From assembly GCA_963693085.1 (NCBI GenBank), contig OY856409.1:1531578472-1531642471 (forward strand): a stretch of 64,000 bases of DNA, read 5' to 3'. This DNA comes from Alisma plantago-aquatica. Lineage: Eukaryota > Streptophyta > Magnoliopsida > Alismatales > Alismataceae. The notes beneath the pieces were generated by a model. The model searched no databases. It saw only the letters and a list, made by a program, of their open reading frames with translations, and had not been told where the DNA came from. A program made the position numbers and the translations under genes. Below, one piece after another: positions 20,521 to 34,368 of the stretch. Position 1 is the stretch's first letter; each line of letters begins with the position of its first letter.

Positions 20521-22746
20521 ACTTCAAAAATTCATATCTTGAGCTATAGATCTTGGTTTGGGACAAACAAGGTACCTATGGAAATCTATTCGAGTGTACT
20601 ATCTTATAAAAATAGTTCCAGTGTATTATTTTGATGTCTTTTATTTATTATATTCTGGGTAGACAAAACTATATGATTTTGATGTTTTGTCAATTAAAAA
20701 TAGCAAATGAACTTAAAAATTCATATAAATTTTGTTGAATGTGTATTATGATATTCCTAACATGGTTTCAAAGTCTGATATCTATTATATTAATTTTTAT
20801 TGAGGTTTGTGATATAAACCCTAATAAGGGTATTTTGGGTATTTCACCCATGATATAATTTTTTTCAAATGACCCAATATTTTAATACATGATCTTACTA
20901 CATTATATGATTACTTTTCTAGAGATTTGATGGATTTTGTTGTGTTATCATATTATTATTTAGTTTTGGACCTGAGTGACCATTATGTGAGGGTAATAGA
21001 TGATTATCTTGACAATAAGTGGTATATGTATGGCTAACTAGGTCTAATATTATTAACATGGTGGTATTATATTTTGATTTCCTAATTGATTCAGTAAGTT
21101 TTCTAACATGTGACTATGCTGGGAAATTATTCTCATTATATGAAGTATGTTCATATTAGTGCATAACACGATTTATGTTGAGTATAAAGATTATAGTAAA
21201 TACATAATAAGAGTTGATTTTAATTTCAAAGCCAAGATTTTATAGTGAGTATAAAGTTATGTTTAAGAACCCGAAGTTTGTATATATAGTTAGGAAAGTG
21301 GGGTGTGAGATTTAGAAATAGAAAGAGGGAACATACTCTTGGACTGATAAAACTATGATGATATCTAGGTTATTAAAGTTATGGAACTTAGAATCGAGAC
21401 TTCCTTATTGATGCCATGTGTATAAGAGGTAAGTGGTCCATGCACATGAGTACGCATAGTTTTTGTTCAATATGTTTACATGTCTCCTGATAAGAGTTTC
21501 ATGGTCTATGTGATTCAATGTTCTAAGACATCAATGTTAAGATTTACAAACAATATTATTCTCATATTTCTATCTTTATGCAAGTATAGATACCCAAAGT
21601 CTAAAATAGTGATATGTTGCTCAAAATAGTTGTGACTCATGGACTAAGTCCATGAGAAAGTTGAAGAATCATATTCCTATAAGATTTCTTAGAAATGTTT
21701 GGAAGTAATGAATACGATTTCAAGATAAGATATGCCAATAATGTACCCATACTTAGTTGATGATTTCAAATAGCTTTGTATGAAGAACGTAAGTACACAT
21801 ATGTTATTAGAATTTCTCATATTTACAGTCATAGTTATGTAGTAAGATTTCAAGTAGAAACATGCCATTAAGATTTCATACATATGTAGAGATCTAAGAA
21901 CTAGATTCCCTAGGATAAATAGTATATAGAATACAAGTACAATGTAAGAATATGAATTTGAAAATATTAGGACATGGTGTACTAATAAAAGTACGTTTGG
22001 GATCAGAAGGTATTGTAAAATGAGTTTATGATGGCATTATAAGATAATGTCAAATTAAGTTATGATTAGGTTGCAAGACAATATTTTATGAGATTTCTAT
22101 TCTGATATTTAAGGTTTAGCATGTAAGTTTTTATGTAAATATTAAGGTTCAGGGTAGCATCATATTTAACAAGAAGGATTGAACCACCTTGTCAGAATTC
22201 ATATTTTCAGATATGTTGTACTTAAAATACGTTTATGAACCCGACTTAAGATACTTTGTATACCTAGTAATTCTATTAGCATTTCAGGTCCTTTTTCCTA
22301 AGCTATTTATCATATAATTGGTATAAGTGAAGTAATTTGACCAAATAAGAGTTTTAAAACAAAGTTTACCCCCATAATGAGATACATGTTCAAATCCAGC
22401 AATGAATTCAGTTTAGAACTTAAGAATAAAAAGATTTAGATTCAGACTTAGACTACTCACTACGTGAGTAGCCATATTTTGAATAAAGGTACATGATATG
22501 GGTTATAGACCCAATCCCAATTATGTAGTAATTGAGATACATGTTTACATTCAGATATAGATTCAGATTCAGATTCAGATATAGATTCAGATTCATATTT
22601 CAGATTCAGAACTCAATACATATTTAGTACTCAGTTTCAGATAAGTTTAGATTCAAAGTTTAGTAAAGATAGACTTAAGATAATTAATTTGAAACATTCA
22701 CATAATGCATTATATAATAAGTCCTCACCAGAGAGTCTAGGGACTA

Positions 22747-22928
22747 TTCAGAGGGCACGTTGCGCCAGACACTGTGGGTGTCACAGATGGCATTTATGCC
22801 AACAGAGTGCACGTTGTGCCAATAGAGGGTGTGTTTCACCATAGTGGACACTTCGGTGTCAACAGAGGGCACGTTGTGCCAACAGAGGGTGCGTTGCACC
22901 ACAGAGGACACTTCGGTGTCAACAGAGG
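22747..22928 (+). repeat. tandem hairpin array in R4 LTR II
   Basis: Same organisation as in LTR I. Informative units: GGCAT-TT-ATGCC (near 22789-22800, decayed in LTR I), GGCAC-GTT-GTGCC at 22868-22880, GGTGC-GTT-GCACC at 22888-22900 (a C-G pair where LTR I has a T-G wobble), and GACAC-TTCG-GTGTC twice (near 22847-22860 and 22907-22920). The first GGCGC unit here is GGCAC-GTT-GCGCC, a mismatch. Confidence 0.9.
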
Positions 22929-23604
22929 AGGACTTATTGTATAATGGTGGCCACAAATAGATAAAAATCATAAGTAAAAGATACTTTCTCATCCATGAGT
23001 GTAATGAGAGGAATTCAGATGAGATAAGTATGACCTAGACACTTTGGTGTAGGTCATGAGGCCCATGGTATAGGTCTCCAGAAAAGATAGAGTAGAAAGA
23101 TAAGAGTTAAAGAAGTTAAGAGATATTATGTTTTCAGATTTTAATCAGCATTTGCTATCAGTTTTAAAGTGTCCAAGAATATTTTGTAACATTGTTAGCT
23201 CTTCAGTAATGTGAATTTTAGAATACTCATGCCACTTACTCTAACGACTGTTTTTTCCAATGCATGGTTGGGGACGCGATGTCTGCAGGTTTTGGAGCAG
23301 TTGAGGATCAAAAGAACAAGTAAAGGACTATTGTATTTCCAGCTAACCTAGTGGGGTGCCATTTGCCTAGACGATCCATAGTTTTGACATCTTTCTATTA
23401 TGTCCAGTTATGTTGTCTATTAAATTAGATTTTATGGTTTAACTTGATGTAGTTTTTCCATTGACAAAAACTATGTATGGATCCATTTTATAGTTATGCA
23501 AATTGTTTCATTTACTTTCATTGCAATGATAATCATGTTTGTGACACTCCCAGATGATAAAAAGAATGCTTCCGCTCATGTGATATGAAAATTGGGGTGT
23601 TACA

Positions 23605-24355
23605 ATATGGTATCAGAGAAATTTGGTAAATGACCACTAGGCAAACAGGATCTTCATAGTCACCCTAAAGTGAAGAGATAAGAGATTAGAATTTAGGGAT
23701 AAATTCCCATAGAAATATACATTGACCTGGAATGACCAATAGTTTTCACCTTAGAAGAAATAGAGATGTCTGAGGGAGATGTTTATATTATAGATCTCAT
23801 GTTTCAACCTAACCCTAGCTAATGATGTTGCTTCTCCATTCTCAATGGTTATGGCCGGCCAATTGAGAATTGAAGAGGAATGTCATAAGCACTAGACTTT
23901 GATGCATCTCTCATTTCTTACTAGTTTGTGTTGTATGGGACACACATATTAGTAGGTTAGTGAGAGATAGCATGAAAGGATCTCACATCTGTGGGTATGT
24001 GCTTGATCATCACATATCTAGAGGTGTAGGAGATACCTGGAAGACTTAAGATTAGATGGTCAATTACACCTAATGTTTAGAATTCATGACAAGGTTGATC
24101 CAGATGCCCTAATTGTAGATACTAGTTTAACTTCATAGACCCTAAGTATGAGTTGAGAAGTAGACCAAGGTAATAGATAGTGCTCACATAAATATTTTAT
24201 GAAGTACAATACATATCTCTCTTCATGTAAAATTTTGAACATAAGTGTACCTTAATATGTTAATCATCAATAAATTAAGAGGTAAGCAGAACCCTAAGGT
24301 GGGTAGTAGCCTCGAGAAATTTCGAGGACGAAATTTATTTTAAGGTGGGTAGAAT
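23605..24355 (+). mobile_element. R4 internal domain II
   Basis: 751 bp, same length as internal domain I and very similar to it. The primer site reads TGGTATCAGAGA (23608-23619), with the last C changed to A. It ends in TTCGAGGACGAAATTT followed by TTTTAAGGTGGGTAGAAT. Non-coding. Confidence 0.88.
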
Positions 24356-25387
24356 TGTAACATCCTCAATTTCATAGCTAAAGTAAGCCTTTAATGTGGG
24401 GTTTTCTAGTAAAGGCATGCCAAGGGATGCAATGAACGTAACCATGGCCAGGCATGTAATTAAGTTCACAGAATGTGTAATACAAGCCATCTGATCAACC
24501 AATACACACATAATGAGTTAAATGTGTATGATTGTAGTCGGTTGTATATAAATAGAAATAAATTACTCCTATGAACAATAATGTGATGAATATATAATAT
24601 GATGAGTCCAGTTCATGGCTTGAGCCTTAGACCTAGCTTAGGTCTTCATGCTATGTAACTAAAGAAATATTGATCACATGTGTCATACATGGGCTTCAAT
24701 TGAGAAATTATAAGGTTTGAAGACTTATTTTCATGATTTGGAATACAATCAAGCTCATGGACCCTTTGAAATACTAAGGGATGGGCCATGTGCCCTAGAG
24801 TCCAAATTTAAGCCCTAGTGGACCTATTAAGTTTTACAAATAGGTACTTCGAGTATAAATTTAGAATTATGTATTTCGTGGTCATAATGAATGCTCAAAA
24901 TATTTTTAGTAGAATAATAATTAGAATATAAGATGATGGGAAAAAATTTAGATGATTGTGATGTATATAGTGGCCTAGGTAATTAAATTAGTAATTATAA
25001 TGTTTTTATTTAAATGACATGTTTGGAGTGGTTTTATCGCTAGTTTTTACTTAAAATCTTTCTCATGTGAAGTTGATGATAATATATCAGTGATCCCAAA
25101 ATTTGAGTTCAAATGGGGTCATGTAGTAGTCTGTATAAATATTTCTAGAAACTAGAGTTTTATGTAAAAGAAATAAAAATAAAAAAGGGGAGCGACCCCG
25201 TCCTCACGGACAGGAGAGCTGCCTCCTCTGTTTTACGGACTTGAATAGAGTTTGACGAAGAAGGGGGCTCCTCCCGAGATTCTTTAGCCAAGATTCTATA
25301 AAAGCTCTATCGATTCGGCGCATAAGCCGTCACGCACCTAGATCTAGGGTTTTCGTGAAGCATGAGAAGAAGAGAGGAAGATCTGTG

Positions 25388-25633
25388 ATGGAGAAGAACA
25401 AGGGGGTGGTGCCCTTGCTGGTGGCTGCAATGGTGTGCCATGAGGGATCCTTGATTCCGGCTGCCCAGACCAAGGAAACAGTGTTGCCCTTGCGGATCGG
25501 ACCAGGCCGGAGCTGGGGAATGTTTCTCTTACTAGTTCATGGCCAAGGAAGCGAGATCAGGCTCATCGGAAGTCTGGGCACAGTGGCCTCTATTCTAGGT
25601 GCTTATGCAAGCAAGAAGATGAAGGAAGGATAG
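25388..25633 (+). pseudogene. R4 leader ORF, LTR III copy (truncated)
   Basis: Same frame as the LTR I and II copies but ended early by a TAG at 25631-25633, where the others have GAG. The donor-like AGGTAAAC downstream (near 25716-25723) is intact. This loss of frame argues against strong protein constraint. Confidence 0.35.
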
Positions 25634-27946
25634 GAAGCGCCGGCCCTAGGCTTGTGGCGAGTAAGAAATTATGGTCATCAGATCAGATCTCGATGGCCGA
25701 GATTGGCCAAGTCTAGGTAAACTTCAAAAATTCATATCTTGAGCTACAGATCTTGGTTTGGGACAAACAAGGTACCTATGGAAATATATTCAAGTGTACT
25801 ATCTTATAAAAATAGTTATAGAGTATAATTTTGATGTCTTTTATTTATTATATTCTGGGTAGAAAAAACTATATGATTTTGATGTTTTGTCAATTAAAAA
25901 TATCAAATGAACTTAGAAATTCATGTAAATTTTATTGAATGTGTATTAGGATATTCCTAACATGATTTCAAAATCTGATATCTATTATATTAATTTTTAT
26001 TGAGGTTTGTGATATAAACCCTAATAAGGGTATTTTGGGTATTTCACCCATGATATGATTTTTTTTCAAATGACCCAATATTTTAATACATGATCTTACT
26101 ACATTATATGATTACTTTTCTAGAGATTTGATGGATTTTCTTGTGTTGTCATATTATTATTTAGTTTTGGACCTGAGTAACCATTATGTGAGGGTAATAG
26201 ATGATTATCTTGACAATAAGTGGTATATGTATGGCTAACTAGGTCTAATATTATTAACATGGTGGTATTATATTTTGATTTCCTAATTGAGTCAGTAAGT
26301 TTTCTAACATGTGACTATGCTTGGAAATTATTCTCATTATATGAAGTATGTTCATATTAGTGCATAACACGATTTATGTTGAGTATAAAGATTATAGTAA
26401 ATACATAATAAGAGTTTATTTTAATTTCAAAGCCAAGATTTTATAGTGAGTATAAAGTTATGTTTAAGAACCCAAAGTTGGTATATATAGTTAGGAAAGA
26501 AGGGTGTGAGATTTAGAAATAGAAAGAGGGAACATACTCTTAGACTGATAAAACTATGATGATATCTAGGTTATTAAAGTTATGGAACTTAGAATCGAGA
26601 CTTCCTTATCGATGCCATCTGTATAAGAGGTAAGTGGTCCATGCACATGAGTACTCATAGTTTATGTTCAATATGTTTACATGTCTCCTGATAAGAGTTT
26701 CATGATCTATGTGATTTAATGTTCTAAGATATCAATGTTAAGATTTACAAACAATATTATTCTCATATTTCTATCTTTATGCAAGTATAGATACCCAAAG
26801 TCTAAAATAGTGATATGTTTCTCAAAATAGTTGTGACTCATGGACCAAGTCCATGAGAAAGTTGAAGAATCATATTCCTATAAGATTTCTTAGAAATGTT
26901 TGGAAGTCATGAATATCATTTCAAGATAAGATATGCCAGTAATGTACCCATACTTAGTTGATGATTTCAAATAGCTTTGTATGAAGAACGTAAGTACACA
27001 TATGTTATTACAATTTCTCATATTTACTGTCATAGTTATGTAGTAAGATTTCAAGTAGAAACATGCCATTAAGATTTCATACATATGTAGAGATCTAAGA
27101 ACTAGATTCCCTAGGATAAATAGTATATAGAAAACAAGTACAATGTAAGAATATGAATTTGAAAATATTAGGACATGGTGTACTAATAAAAGTACGTTTG
27201 GGATCATAAGGTATTGTAAAATGAGTTTATGATGGCATTATAAGATAATGTCAAATTTAGTTATGATTAGGTTGCAAGACAATATTTTATGAGATTTCTA
27301 TTCTTATATTTAAGGTTTAACATGTAAGTTTTTATGTAAATATTAAGGTTCAGGGTAGCATCATATTTAATAAGAAGGATTGAAACACCTTGTCAGAATT
27401 CTTATTTTTAGATATGTTGTACTTAAAATATGTTTATGAACCTGGCTTTAGATACTTTGTATACCTAGTAATTCTATTAGCATTTCAGGTCCTTTTTCCT
27501 AAGCTATTTATCATATAATTGGTATAAGTGAAGTAATTTGACCAAATAAGAGTTTTAAAACAAAGTTTACTCCGATAATGAGATACATGTTCAAATCCAA
27601 CAATGAATTCAGTTTAGAACTTAAGAATAAAAAGATTTAGATTCAGACTTAGACTACTCACTATGTGAGTAGCCAGATTTTGAATAAAGGTACATGATAT
27701 GGGTTACATACCCAATCCCAATTATGTAGTAATTGCAATACATGATTACATTCAGATATAGATTCAGATTCAGATTCAGATATAGATTCAGATTTAGATT
27801 TCAGATTCAGAACTCAGTACATATTTAGTACTCAGTTTTAGATAAGTTTAGATTCAAAGTTTAGTAAAGATAGACTTAAAATAATTAATTTGAAACATTC
27901 ACATAATGCATTATATAATAAGTCCTCACTAGAGAGTCCCGAGACG

Positions 27947-28110
27947 ATTCAGAGGGCGCTTTGCGCCAGACACTGTGGGTGTCACAGAGGGCACGTTGTG
28001 CCAATAGAGGGTGTGTTTCACCATAGAGGACACTGCGGTGTCAACAGAGGGCACGTTGTGCCAATAGAGGGTGTGTTGCACCACAGAGGACACTTCGGTG
28101 TCAACAGAGG
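27947..28110 (+). repeat. tandem hairpin array in R4 LTR III
   Basis: Units include GGCGC-TTT-GCGCC (27954-27966, loop changed, stem intact), GACAC-TGTGG-GTGTC, GGCAC-GTT-GTGCC twice, GGTG-TGTTT-CACC, GACAC-TGCG-GTGTC, GGTGT-GTT-GCACC and GACAC-TTCG-GTGTC. It lacks the unit that is GGCAT-TT-ATGCC in LTR II, so unit number varies between copies. The 60-bp period is kept (CAGAGG at 27985 and 28045). Confidence 0.9.
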
Positions 28111-28791
28111 AGGACTTATTGTATGATGGTGGCCACAAACAGATAAAAATCATAAGTACAAGATACTTTCTCATCCATGAGTGTGATGAGAGGAATTCAG
28201 ATGAGATAAGTATGACCTAGACACTTTGGTGTAGGTCATGAGGCCCATGGTATAGGTCTCCAGAAAAGATAGAGTAGAAAGATAAGAGTTAAAGAAGTTA
28301 AGAGATATTATGTTTTCAGATTTTAATCAGCATTTGCAATTACTTTTATAGTGTCCAAGAATATTTTGTAATATTGTTAGCTCTTCAGTAATGTGCATTT
28401 TAGAATACTCATGCCACTTACTCTAACGACTATTTTTCCCAATGCATGGCTGGGGACGCGATGTCCGCAGGTTTTGGAGCAGCTGAGGATCAAAAGAACA
28501 AGTAAAGGACTAGAATATTTCCAGCTAACCTAGTGGGGTGCTATTTGCCTAGATGATCCAGAGTTTTGACATCTTTCTATTATGTCCAGTTATGTTGTCT
28601 ATTAAATTAGATTTTATGGTTTAACTTGATGTAGTTTTTCCATTGACAAAAACTATGTATGGATCCATTTTATAGTTATGCAAATTGTTTCATTTACTTT
28701 CATTGCAATGATAATCATATTTGTGACACTACCAGATGATAAAAAAAATGCTTCCGCTCATGTGATACGAAAATTGGGGTGTTACAGAGAG

Positions 28792-28909
28792 AGACTCCCA
28801 AGACCCTGGAGGAGGTAACCGTGTTGGTTTCTATGAAGCCTCATGTGGGTTGATGGTTCCCCATGTAGCACTCTAGTGGTGTTTATATAGAGAGTGTTTT
28901 GGGTAAGCA
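28792..28909 (+). other. second fragment of the R2 internal domain
   Basis: Non-coding stretch between R4 and R5. It ends with AAGCA (28905-28909), the left duplication of R5, and resumes at 61498. No ORF of note. Confidence 0.65.
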
Positions 28910-30293
28910 TGTAACATCCCTGACCTGGGTCATGCTTTAACCCTAGGTGTTTTGATTAATAAAGATGATTATATGCTTAATATTATCTTGTGAAAAGTAA
29001 TTAGGGCTCATGAGGAACTTATGTTTCAATTTTGGTCATGTTTGATCAATGTTGAAGCAATGTTTGCTTATTTTGGACTAATGTGCAAATTACCCAAGTT
29101 AAGGGGTTAACTTGCAAAAGTTACATGATAGTATGTTCCTATGATGTTGTGACATAATAAGAATTAATATGATGTAGTGGTATGGTTTCCAAAATCTTGG
29201 GCACCAAGATAGAGCTTGTTGGACAATGTATGTGCATTAAAACCCAGTTTTGGTGTTATGTGCAATTTACCTAAAACCTAGGGTTCAATATGCAAATTAC
29301 CACTTCAATAAGGTTCCTAATGTTTCTTGACATCATGTAGAGCAAATAAAATGATAGGGGCGCCTCATTTGAATTAAGTTGTTGGAGAGAGAATGTTGAT
29401 ATTAAAATCATCAAGATTTAAGCCTAATTGAAACCCTAATTCAATTTTAGTGCAAAAATAAATATATTAATTGAAGAGCCCTTCAACCAAAAGTTGGAAG
29501 ATGAATTTGCAAAGTGGTTGGACGAGCTTAATCCTTGCAAAGGCACAAGTATATCCTAAGGAGGTGAAAACTCCACTCACCTTATTATAAGAAAAAGAAT
29601 TTCCACTCAACTATGGATATGAATATTATAAAGGTTAAGGTGCTTAATTTTTTCCTTTAAAGCTTGGATAATGAAGAGGTTTTGCAATATAATGAAGGTG
29701 GCTTCGTGGACAAGGAGTTTATGTGGAAGTGGTGGAAATAATTTTGGAAATAAATGAATTAATTCCATTTTCTCTTTCCTTGGAAATTCCTTATACATAT
29801 CTCATTTCCAACCCACTTAAGGACCTTTCTTGGAAATTTATTTTCTCTTCTTGCGTTGTCCGACCACAACAGAGCTGGGGAGAAGGACGCCCCCAACCTT
29901 TTGTTAAGTGCTTGACCCTCGTTCTTCATGATTTCATTGTAGAAATCACAAAACAATGCTTGATTCTTTCATTTCTTCACTCCATCTTCAACCCTAGCCA
30001 ATCTTTTCACCCAAAAGCTTGAGAACGAGCCTAGGGGGAGTTGCAAAAGCTTCATCCACCATTGTTTCCGTGAGCTTGGAGCTTTGGAGCTCAATTGGAG
30101 GTGGGTTTTATAACTTGAAACCTCGATTTTGTTATTGCATTCAATTCCATATCAAATAATTATCATTTCTTCATTCACAATAATTGATTTGGTTTATTGA
30201 TGCAAACTCCATGGAAATCACAGAAGATTTCGTGAGTTTAGAGCTTGATTATGATGACATCATCATAATCACACACCTCCACAAATATCTAGG

Positions 30294-31435
30294 CCAAACG
30301 GTTTCAATTAAAATGTTCAAACGGTTTCCCAAACCGTTTGGGAGCAAATGGTTTCAAACCGTTTAAGGGCAAACGGTTTCACCAAACCAAATGAAAGCAA
30401 ACAGTTTCAAACAATTTGGGGGCATTTACCATGGTTGACCATTTGGAAATTTTTTGATAATGATGTTGGTTAACGACCCACTAATTATAATTTATTAGTT
30501 CCATTTGGTTCATGAGTTGAAGGACAATCAATCACCACACCCTAATTGGGTTAAGTGCTGATTTCTAATTTGATTGAGTTAGAACTTTGGGTTTATTGAC
30601 CCAAACGGTTTCAAAACCATTTGGGGGTCACCCAAACGGTCTCAAGACCGTTTGAGGGTCACCCAAGACCTTTTGGAGGTCTAGGGTTGAGTATGGTTGG
30701 GTATTTGAAGATCCAAAGATAGCAAACTGAATTGCAATCAAATGTTGATTTAATGATCAAACCAATGACTCAAACCCTAATTGAATGTCATGGATTTTGA
30801 TGATATGATGGGAAAACGGTCTCAAGACCATTTGTAGGTCATCCAAACGACCTCAAGACCATTTGAGATCAGGTCATGTCCAATTTGGATGGTGACCCGA
30901 TGATTTCAAGGCAACTAGCTTCACATTGATTGATAGTGAAGGTTCATTGATCTCAAACCCTAATCCAATTGATTCTAAACCTAATTGATGATCAAATGAG
31001 GGTTAAATCAGTTGAAAGATGATCTATTAAGCTCATATGAAGTGTGGTGTTAGGATCAATTGATGAGTGGTTATATGAATTCAATCGATGAGGGAATCAA
31101 TATTGGAAACCCTAAATCAATATGATTGGTGGAGACCATATTTGGTCCATTCGGTTTTGAGGAGGTTTGGACCAAACGGTCTCAAGACCGTTTGGGACCA
31201 AACGATCCCAAACTAGTTAAGGATCAAACAGTTTCAATCTCCAACTTTGTCAAACGGTTTCAAGTGCTACTTTACCAAACGGTTTCAAACCATATGACCA
31301 AGACCGTTTGAAGGTCTAAGTGGTCTTAGACCGTTTGAAGGTATTATAAGCAAGACTGTTTGAGGTCTGGATGGTCAAGACCATTTTAGGTCTCAGTTAT
31401 CAAGATCGTTTGGAAGGTAATTAACCAAACCATAT
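30294..31435 (+). repeat. CAAACGG/CCGTTTG inverted-repeat cluster, R5 left LTR
   Basis: About fifteen dispersed copies of CAAACGG or its complement, many paired into perfect hairpins: CAAACGGTTT-CCC-AAACCGTTTG at 30318-30340 (10-bp stem) and CCAAACGGTC-TCAA-GACCGTTTGG at 31172-31195 (10-bp stem). The innermost base pairs differ between units (TTT/AAA versus TC/GA) while pairing is kept. Counterpart at 57113-58255. Confidence 0.85.
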
Positions 31436-34248
31436 GAACACTCAAAGTGGGTAAAGGTCAATTGTTTAATTGAACATTTCATGATGTGAACCAAAGGTGA
31501 TTATAATAATTGTACCCTTAAATGAGATAGGGTGATTAATACCCTTTAGAAAATTAATCTCTAATGATCATGAAAGTAATGACACAATGGATTATGTGTC
31601 AATTCTTCATTCAAGTTAAGTTGACTTAGTCTAATCAAGTTTGAAGTAGGTATCATCTTATAGAGGATGAGAAAGAGAGAACTTCCTACATGAATGATAA
31701 TCATGTAATGGATAAGTTTCAACACCTTCAACATGAATGAATAAGTAATTAGGGTATGATCCTTAATAAAGAGATCATGAAACCCTAATCAAGAAGGTTG
31801 TTGAGCCCTAACCCAAATCTAGGGCAATATCAGATGTAACCTAAATCAAGGGTAATATTGTGACTCTAAACCAGGATGATAATATGAGAAACCCTAATTG
31901 AGGGTAAATCCATGAGAAACTCTAATTTAGGGTGATGTTATGAGAAACCCTAATTGGAGTGAATAGTAAACTGTAATTGTGGATTATGGAATGAGAAACT
32001 CTGATCTAGAATAATACTATATGAATCCCTAAATTAGAATGATGTCATATAGAATCCCTGATGGAATGATGTGATGTAAGACTCAATCCAAAATGATGCC
32101 ATGTAATGATACCATGATATGTGAAACCCTAGTGATGGTATAATAGCCAATATACTAAAGTGGGGTGTGGCTAATATAATCAAGTAAGATGAGAATGTTA
32201 CAACTATGTAGGATAAGATAGATGAAACATATGAATGGTAATGTGGTTATTCTAATGAATAAGGGTCTAAGAAACAAGATGATGCCTAGATCCTTATATA
32301 TCCAACTTTATACATGTGTAATAACCCTACATAGCTTACAATGATTAGGACATGAAACTCTTAGGAATGATGTATGCAATACTAAATAATGATGTGCATA
32401 ACATCATAAGAGTTGGAACATCTAAAGTGGTGGATAATGGTTTATCATATATTCTATAATGCCTAACCATTGGATAAGTCCATATCATTAAAGATAGTTG
32501 GACAATTCTAATGTGTAACCTATGCACCATATGATGAAAGTGACAAGTTAGAGGATGAAGTATTAAGAGGGAAATATCTTAATACAAGGTTAGTTGATTA
32601 ATTTAAGTAAGATGGAAATGAAAAGAAAGTAATACATCAAGACATGATAGATATCACATTCAGCATTTCAGGGTAGGCATTCCTTGATGAACCTCTAATC
32701 CACTATTCTTGGATAAGAAACACATGAAGTGTGTGTTATGCAATTGTTACAATAAAGATATAATGAACTCAATGTACGGTGATAAATGTTGATTAATATA
32801 CTTTGAGAATGGGGTTAAGCCAAATCAATGAGTATGATGTAATCATACCATGATAAGGATGAGAAATGAACTCATGCCTTAAATTGTTGATCATTAATTA
32901 TATATGATGACAATAGTGATCATAAGCATATACTTATGATATCTTTGAATGCTCCTAGAGGTGTGAAGTAATATATTAGAGATGAACTAATAATGTGAGC
33001 ATGAAACCCTAAGCAATGAGAGATGGGAAAAAACCCTAACCCTAAATTGGGTAATGGGACATGAGAAACCCCAAAGTGATGTGAATAGTAAGCCCTAACC
33101 CTATTAAGGAAATAGTGGTGTTACTATTATATTACATGAGATAAAATGATTTTGTTGCCTAGTGATAGGTGACAAGATATTGAATGACCATGTAGCGTAC
33201 CAGATCTTGGACCCTACCCTAGAGTTGTGACCTTTTGGGTTTGACCAAAGAAAGTTGAGGTTAGAGTGAACCTAATAATCTAGTGCATGAAAAATGTAAT
33301 GTAATATGTCATATAATATATTTGGTGATAATAAGATGATGAATAACTTAATTGGATGCATAATAATCTAATGGACCTCTAATGGGCCATATGATAGAAC
33401 CCATGTAAGAAAGCCTCAAAATAAAGAATAGACATCAAATTCATAATCTACACATTAAAATAATTTTACATGTCAATTTTTAATTAATTTGGACAACCTT
33501 GAAATAATATGGTAACTTAGGAGAGAGAAATTTCTTAAAAAGTGTAATAAATATAATATTTGACCCCATAAGAGGAAAATAATGTTAGATTCGTAATATA
33601 TATAACAAATATATCCTTTAGGTGCATTTTCATCCAATTTGGAGAAAGTTTGCTTAAAAGGTGAAATCAGGAGAGAGAAAGTGTGTAGAACCTTCAAAAT
33701 ATTAAATAAATACTCAAATAACCCCAACATGTAAAATTGATGGCAAATTCCTATCCAACACACTAAATATAACTTGTGGGTCAAGTTTAATAAAATTTGG
33801 GTAATCCTAATGCCATTAATGAAGGAGGAAAGAGAAAAAAGGTTTTGAAATATTTAACCCATTAAAAGTTTTCAAAAGGCAAAACTAAGAGCATAATTGA
33901 AATCTACAAGCCTTAATTGGACCCTCTGCAAAATTCCACTTAATTTGGATAATGTATGAACCCTTAATTGATAAAAGAGAAAAAGGAGAAATTAATTCTA
34001 ATTTGTTTTGGGCTAGATTTATTGTGTCAGGTTGTTTTCCTTTTATTTGCAAAACCAAGATTCTATCCCAACCGTTTGATTTTGATCCAATAGTGGCAGC
34101 GTGTCTCCTACCTTCCGCTTCCAGGTTTCCCCTCATGAGCTGCTGGCTCCGCTTCCTTGATTCTTTCTCGCTTTCCTCTCTCATCTCACAATGATTCTCT
34201 CTGGTTTCTTCTCCCTCAACTTCCTCATCCTTTCCCGAACCCATTGGT

Positions 34249-34256
34249 TATATAAA
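34249..34256 (+). promoter_or_regulatory. TATA box of R6 LTR A
   Basis: TATATAAA, conserved in LTR B (38454-38461) and LTR C (42669-42676), with CTCTAGGTTTTT immediately downstream in all three. Confidence 0.7.
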
Positions 34257-34368
34257 CTCTAGGTTTTTCTGCAGTCTTGTGCCAGTTGATCTGCACCTCC
34301 TCTTTCCTCTGTTGCTCCTCTATTTTCTTCCCCCTTTTCACTTTCTCCCCTCCCTAGGTCATCGGACC

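Larger units (their letters stand above)
17331..23604 (+). repeat. R4 LTR II, interrupted by solo LTR copy 2
   Basis: LTR segments 17331-17612 and 19432-23604 give about 4450 bp after removing the insertion and one duplication. It is preceded by a polypurine tract and followed by a primer-site region, as expected for the shared middle LTR. Confidence 0.9.
12138..28786 (+). mobile_element. R4: non-autonomous element with three giant LTRs
   Basis: Three direct LTRs, TGTAAC...GTTACA, of 4442 bp, about 4450 bp (solo LTR removed) and 4431 bp, with two internal domains of 751 bp each. A perfect 5-bp duplication, GAGAG, lies outside LTR I (12133-12137) and LTR III (28787-28791), so the triplet is one insertion later expanded by unequal recombination. 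Each internal domain has a Met primer site and a polypurine tract but no gag or pol, so it needed proteins from a partner. The TGTAACATCC start resembles Tekay/Del-type gypsy LTRs, a tentative placement. It is nested in the internal domain of R2. Confidence 0.92.
24356..28786 (+). repeat. R4 LTR III
   Basis: 4431 bp, TGTAAC...GTTACA, followed by the right GAGAG duplication (28787-28791). TATA box 25297-25304. One hairpin unit shorter than LTR I and II. Confidence 0.92.

Noticed and set aside
31780..32110. Interstitial telomere repeat
   Set aside because: CCCTAA words are separated by unrelated bases and not arranged as a TTTAGGG tandem.
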